Shown: piece by piece, positions 58,806-64,000 of the stretch
Position numbering within the stretch: position 1 is the stretch's first letter
Layout of the letters: each line of letters starts with the position of its first letter
From: Halichondria panicea
Lineage: Eukaryota; Porifera; Demospongiae; Suberitida; Halichondriidae
Assembly: GCF_963675165.1 (NCBI RefSeq)
Contig: NC_087377.1
Coordinates: forward strand, 9,193,122 to 9,257,121
Direction of reading: 5' to 3'
DNA: 64,000 nucleotides
Notes under the pieces: model-generated
The model's input: only the letters and a program-made list of their open reading frames with translations
Database searches by the model: none
Told to the model about the DNA's origin: nothing
Made by a program: the position numbers and the translations under genes

Positions 58806-59145
58806 TTACAGTAGGTCCGGCTCTCTGAAAAATCAGTCACCTCGACATACCGGTTGTTTCGTTTGGCACTGATTGCTAGCTTGATCTTTACTGCACAAAA
58901 CTCGCTCGGCCACTCGCTAGCTCCTTCGTATAGGTAATTTTACATGTTTATTACGGCCGGATATGACGTTTTGGGTGTGATTTGGCAGATAAATTGGATT
59001 GCACTTTAAATAAGGAGCATTAGATTCAGGGTAGGGTCATTTTTTAACTGTGGCTATTTTCTGAAAAGCAGCCACCTCGCTATTGCAACCAAACTGCACT
59101 GTCCCAATTGCAAGGGTTACCATGCAGAGTAGCAAGTGTCTACTA
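58806..59145. mobile_element. Degenerate pogo-like MITE
   Basis: ACAGTAGGTCCGGCTCTCTG at the left and GCTATTTTCTGAAAAGCAGC...GTGTCTACT at the right correspond, with many changes, to the CAGTAGACTCTCGTTAATCC family at 14893-15249. Confidence 0.55.
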
Positions 59146-59899
59146 TATTATAAGATACCAATTTATAAGCCTGAAGAGTCAAAATGTCTCGTGTTAAAGT
59201 GACTTTTATCACACTGCACTGGTATAGCCGTCATGAGATAGGCCATTCTTTTTTCTCCCCATTATATTGTATTCTTGAAACATGTACCGTAAATATCCGA
59301 TTATTCTCATCAAATATCCGACATAATAATTTAAGACGTAAACACAACACAAACTGACACAAAACTAGTGACTCTCAGTGTTATTTTGCTGACTTGGTAA
59401 TATTCTCCTTCAGCCATTGTCTTGCTGTGAGGACGTCGTTATGCAATTAAAATACGGCCAAAAATCGACATTGATGCCTACTATTAATTCCCACTTATTC
59501 TAAAATTATTCCCGCACAATTGATCAGGGCCTAGTATGGGTTATTCAATTGTTCTCACCTGTCCATAAACATTTATATCACCTGTGTTTCCAAAGCCTGC
59601 CTATTATTCTCGTGATAGATATAGCATGAGACAGAGTAATTTATGAAATATGCAGGCACAAGCACAATTGAGGGTGAAGCCCCTGATGAATTATGCTCGG
59701 AATAATTTTAAATAGCATAATAGGAATGATATTCATTTTGGTAAAGATCATTACATTAAGTTTTGCATAACGACGTTTTCATGACAAAAATTCTGAAGGT
59801 CAATATTCAGTTCAAGCATGGATAAAAAAAACATATAGGGGGAAGCTTCCTTCTCAAACTGCTCAGTTTCCCCTAAGCGAAAAAAATGACATTATTAGA

Positions 59900-60003
59900 A
59901 GCTGTTAGTTTTCTTCGCATTGCAACCGTTGAGCAGTTATAGCTGGAAAACACAGACACACAGCTTTACCATATCCCTCGTGCGGCTACACCTCGGGGCA
60001 TAA
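59900..60003 (-). mobile_element. Family G element, end fragment
   Basis: The reverse complement carries the CTGCTCAACGGTTGCAATGC and CCTCG...GTAGCCGCACGAGGGATA blocks of the Family G left end. The remainder of the element is absent. Confidence 0.6.
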
Positions 60004-60029
60004 TTATGAATACCATAATTATGCTTACA

Positions 60030-60262
60030 TACATGTATAATTATATATGCATCCACTTTGTTGTTACGATTGATATATGCTGTTAGTCCTTTAGCATGTG
60101 GAAGAAATGCTGTTCCCGGTATTATAAGAATGGGTGACAGGTGCATGTGCTGAGAAAACGTGACCTAAATTCTGCATGACTTCCTGTTATAACAGGTGGA
60201 ACAAATTCACAATGCAAAGTGCGCAATAGATTGCTGTTGTGTTATTTAATCTGATTCATAAG
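60030..60262 (+). repeat. Direct repeat, unit 1
   Basis: Shares TAAATTCTGCATGACTTCCT, CAATGCAAAGTGCGCAATA and GTTAATCTGATTCATA-type blocks in the same order with 61750-61998. About 80 percent alike by eye. Non-coding. Confidence 0.7.
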
Positions 60263-60812
60263 GCTGTGTGCTTTGTGGAGACCATTCACCATTATACTAA
60301 CTATTCACCAGTACTATAAGTGTGTGTATATTCTAGCTATGAAGTAATGCACATAATTATATAGCTGACCATGCACATTAATTGTATATAAGGCATGTTA
60401 TAATGCGTATGAAATATTGCCTATATAATAGTAATTATTTTTTATCCTTATCAGTGTTTATCTCTCATTGGAGCTCAATTAATTGGACTACTTCTATAAT
60501 GGGTATGTTTCTTCTTATGTTGTATAACTGTTGCATGCGCTACATGTATGTAATAGCATAGATTGATTGGCGTGGTATAGTAGATTGTGGTCAAGGGCCG
60601 TTATAAATAGGCCTGAGATCACTACAAGGGCCAATATAAGCTGACCATACAATCTATAATAGTCGATCATAATTTCTCCTTTTAATCTGCTGAAAAGCAT
60701 TGAAGCACATAATTATATATATTCTTTCTCATTCAGCATATTCTTTTTATCCCTGTTATAACTTGATTATCGTGCATGTCTAATTGTGCTCAGTGACTAC
60801 TATTTGATTATA

Positions 60813-60846
60813 ACGTAATAGTGTAGTGCATGCATGCATGCACTAC
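60813..60846. repeat. Perfect GCATGC-centred palindrome
   Basis: GTAGTGCATGCATGCATGCACTAC with no loop, able to form a cruciform. Confidence 0.8.
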
Positions 60847-61749
60847 ACTGCATGGCTGTACATGTGCCCAGAGGAGTTGGACTGGGTCAAAAGGTCACTG
60901 AATTAATCACTGAGCTTATGTTTTGGCAGTAATTTGCAAGTGTGACTGCTTGTCGCACCCTGATTCTTGTGATAAATTAGCCTTTTCATGTTACTGCTGC
61001 TGCAAATTAGTTAACTTTTAGCTACTGCGCCCCTACAAGAGAAAGCGTGCAGTCTAGGGGTGACCTCACACAAAGGTCGTTGTTCTGTCATGTCAAACTT
61101 GTAGTATTATTAGACAGTTTACAGTAAGCTTATGTAATAGATAGCTCATGTGATGTATGATGTCATTATTGATTTTACCCATGCATGTGTTGAATAGTAA
61201 AAACTAGCTAATCTTATCTAGATACATCGAAGCTCTAGATCATAAGAACCACACATTACAAAACTAACCTCTGACCTTTAGAAAGTAAAGAGCTACAGCG
61301 GTTTTCAGAGTTATTGCATCTCTATTGAAGCCCATTAGGGCAATTCACTTCCTAGGTAAAGGTCACCACTAAGTCGGAAGTGAGGCCTCGTGGAAGTATC
61401 GAAGTGAAGGCGATCGGGAATCCATATCTATATGTATCTTGTTCCCAGAATGAAAAGGTGGCCTGCTAGCTAGAAAAGAGCTTGGTAAATAGGTTCAAGG
61501 TTCAAGTATTTCTTAATAAAGGCTTCGTGACCAACCTCCTCTGGGCTGTGTCTTTGGGACACCAGCACATGGTATTTTGTATCGCCATGCATTTTGAATT
61601 AAAAGGCTCACCATAGTGTCAGTCTGTACACAGCTGCATGCACGTTGATCCTCCACATGCATGCAGGGTCTGGAGGCAGTTCATCAAGAAGCTATATTAG
61701 TGTAAATTTCCTGGTATATGGTGGCTGTGCTTTAATTATACGAACAACG

Positions 61750-61998
61750 TATTTATGTATATAACTATTATGCATTCACTTTGGTGATACGAGATTGATG
61801 CTGTTAGAATCGTTTAGCATGCATGCATGGGGAAGAAATGCTGTTCCTAGTGTCAACATAAGAATGTGTGCGTATAATTATACTGAGAAAACTTAACCTA
61901 AATTCTGCATGACTTCCTGCTATAAACAGGTGTGACAAATCTACAATGCAAAGTGCGCAATAATAGATACTGTTGTGTTAGTTAATCTGATTCATAGA
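61750..61998 (+). repeat. Direct repeat, unit 2
   Basis: Second copy of the 60030-60262 sequence, 1.72 kb further on in the same orientation. The interval between holds no recognisable gene, so this may be a segmental duplication edge or two copies of an unknown element. Confidence 0.7.
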
Positions 61999-62226
61999 AA
62001 CATGTCTGTACAGACTGGAAGCGACTTGGCCTATCCAAGTTTTCGCTGGATAATAGGCCCATGGCCATCTGTTAGTGTGTGTAATTAGTTTGAATCAGTC
62101 TCCTTGTTTGTTCATGCGTTACACACCCTTTTACCTGACGCACTTTGATGTCTGACGGAGTTCGGCGACTTACTATATATACATATAGCTATAATTATTA
62201 CATGGCTAATATAAACATGCAGTTTA

Positions 62227-62455
62227 TAGACTGGAAACCACGTTCCTTTCTTTTGGGAATTCGAAAGAGGACTGGCCAGCTAGGTGACTATCAATGACTC
62301 GTCCCAAAGGAATGTTTGGAATGTAACTACCGTGACACAGGAAACCACACCCTTTTCACTGGACCACTTCCGCAAAATTTAGTACAAAGAAGAGTTGTTG
62401 ATAGTCACCTGGCCAGTTCGCTTTCCGAAAATAAATGGGCGTGGTTTTCAGTCTA
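62227..62455. mobile_element. MITE related to the one at 1315-1635
   Basis: TAGACTGGAAACCAC at the left, GTGGTTTTCAGTCTA at the right, with an inner palindrome built on TGATAGTCACCTGGCCAG. Same ends as 1315-1635 but a different interior. Confidence 0.7.
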
Positions 62456-62814
62456 CGCTATTCAGTCTATTTATTGGCCCGGTATAGTAGCAAAGGTCAT
62501 TATGCCAGAGATCACTATCTACTAAAAGGGTTGATACCAGGAGCACATGATGGGAAGGAGCATTCAACTGTGTAGAATAGCTTGTTGTCTAAGTGACCAA
62601 ATAATTAGTTAATGCCCAGCCAGAGTGCAATATATGGCATGTTGCACGAGGGCGCCTGCAATAACTATAGCTTGTTGCCCAATGACGTTAAACTCGTCTG
62701 ACTGGTCATATAAATCGTAATAAAAGACATGTGTTTTGAAGGAATTTAGTGTATTCATTATAGTTTGCTGAATTCCATAGTAAATTTTTAGGTTTTCTTA
62801 CCACTTCTAGTTTT

Positions 62815-63634
62815 ACTAGTGTTCAAGCTGGCGCTGTGCTAATGCCTCTCGCCATGTTTTTGCTTTCGCTGAAAAGTATTAGAGTGTTATATTAGTTTCT
62901 ATAATGAATTTTATATTAAAGTTAGCTTATCTATATAAAGTCACTGAGAAGAAAAGACTTATTTACATGCATCTATTGTTGTATTATGTGGCTTACCAGG
63001 ACCTCAAGAAAGAAGAAAATTGATTCTTCCAGGATCTGTGTAGTTCAGTGTATATAATATCTAAGAAGAAAAGACCTGTGCACATGCATATTGTTATCTA
63101 TATTGTTATATGGTAGTGTTTTGTGGCTTACCAGGCCTTCAAGACAAAGATGATTCTGCCAGGAGGTCTTGGATATTATTTCTCACACATGGGGAATGAG
63201 CGCGCATGCGCATTACATCCACAGGAATAATTAAAGGGTGTGTCCAAAGAGATCAATTTTCACAATTAATGGCTACTGCTAGCTAGCTGTTTTAACAGAT
63301 ATTTTCTGAGTATTGTAGCTAACAAAAAGCTAGCGCTTTAGTGCAAGGCTAACTCATATGTTGAATAGAAAGTTTTTGCCGACAGATGATGCTATGAAAG
63401 ATTCTGAAGAGACTGCAACAGCCTTCAATGTGAGTCAAACTAGCCATAACTCGAGAAAGAAGCTTTAGTTTGCTAATCCACGAATCAAAATCCAAGAGAA
63501 CGTGGCTAGAAGCCTATAGAAGCTGTTAGCTTTCGTCGCATTGCAACCGTTGAGCAGTTACAGCTGGAACAGACACACACACAGACACACACACACTCAG
63601 CTTGTATCCCTCGTGCGGCTACGCCTCGAGGCAT
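62815..63634 (-). mobile_element. Family G element, copy 3
   Basis: Inverted relative to copies 1 and 2. Starts at GTGCTAATGCCTCTCGCCAT and ends at TACGCCTCGAGGCAT. It contains the ATAACTCGAGAAAGAAGC block that resembles the 15.9-16.4 kb tandem array unit, and an ACAC-rich run where other copies have GTGT. Confidence 0.78.
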
Positions 63635-63691
63635 AAAAAGTAGTAACCTATAAAAGGGACCAAATGAGTTATTGGGTGGGATGGTGGCAAA

Positions 63692-63775
63692 AACGAAAAG
63701 CAATTTGGCCTGGAATGTCATTAAAAGGTCATAATTAGGGAAAGTTCAAGTGATGTCCGACCTCCTCTGGGATGG
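63692..63775 (+). repeat. Empty site for the 3653-4811 foldback element
   Basis: CAATTTGGCCTGGAATGTCA, then GGTCATAATTAGGGAAAGTT and GATGTCCGACCTCCTCTGG run without interruption. The same flanks at 3620-3652 and 4812-4860 are split by the foldback element. Confidence 0.85.
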
Positions 63776-64000
63776 TGGGGCATAAGTCCCAAATGGACAT
63801 CTACTGCATTTACACACAGTGCAAGTGCATATAATAGCAATATATGGTTGCCATGGTAGTGATGCAACATGCCATATACTGAGCACTGGATTGCTTTGAT
63901 CTGCCCACTCACTATAGTTACATGTAGTTGTAAACTATGAATATATTATTGCCAATATACTTACATTCAGAGAAATGCTGCTGTGTTGTCAGCTTAATTG

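Overview
The window reads as a piece of an animal genome, most likely a marine sponge (demosponge). It is AT-rich, its genes are split by short GT-AG introns (down to about 50 bp), its proteins are metazoan extracellular multidomain types (NIDO, AMOP, VWD, Ig-like, FN3-like, sushi), one receptor tail carries repeated Tyr-Ala-x-Val-Asp and Leu-Tyr-x-Asp-Pro-Asn motifs, and a TTAGGG-type telomere tract is present. The species call is inference. A 200-base run of N at 5656-5855 marks a scaffold join.

Three loci carry most of the coding content. (1) Minus strand, 12261 to 5889: a SUSD2/MUC4/Mesh-like gene (signal peptide, NIDO, AMOP, VWD) with several frameshifts and a stop, so it looks like a decaying gene. 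(2) Minus strand, 33492 to 27151: an apparently intact single-pass receptor, here called receptor B: signal peptide, Ig-like, three FN3-like domains, sushi, transmembrane helix, tail with an ITIM-type motif. Its eight exons join in phase to exactly 600 codons. (3) Plus strand, 44640 to 54398: receptor C. Its Ig-like and FN3-like exons and the introns between them are almost the same sequence as receptor B, but its signal peptide, sushi domain, membrane part and tyrosine-rich tail are different. Its thirteen exons join in phase to exactly 715 codons.

B and C lie head to head, about 11 kb apart, as an inverted pair. They look like paired receptors: shared ectodomain, unrelated signalling tails. 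A second inverted tract duplicates receptor B's promoter and first exon next to receptor C, where that first exon is truncated and replaced by a different signal-peptide exon. Receptor C has two membrane exons in series, the first a symmetric cassette, so splicing could change topology.

The space between B and C holds a degraded pogo/Tigger/Jerky-type transposase, an adjacent degraded ULP1-like protease with a zinc-finger-like tail and tandemly duplicated exons, and several foldback elements. The rest (1-5600, 12.5-27 kb, 49-64 kb) is mostly non-coding sequence packed with MITEs, foldback elements, nested insertions and tandem repeats. Many have visible terminal inverted repeats and target-site duplications, and a few have an empty or remnant site in the same window. 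Retroelement remnants lie at 23.4-24.7 kb and 43.5-43.9 kb. No tRNA, rRNA or CRISPR was recognised. Exon limits were read by eye from splice sites, phase and homology, without transcript support.
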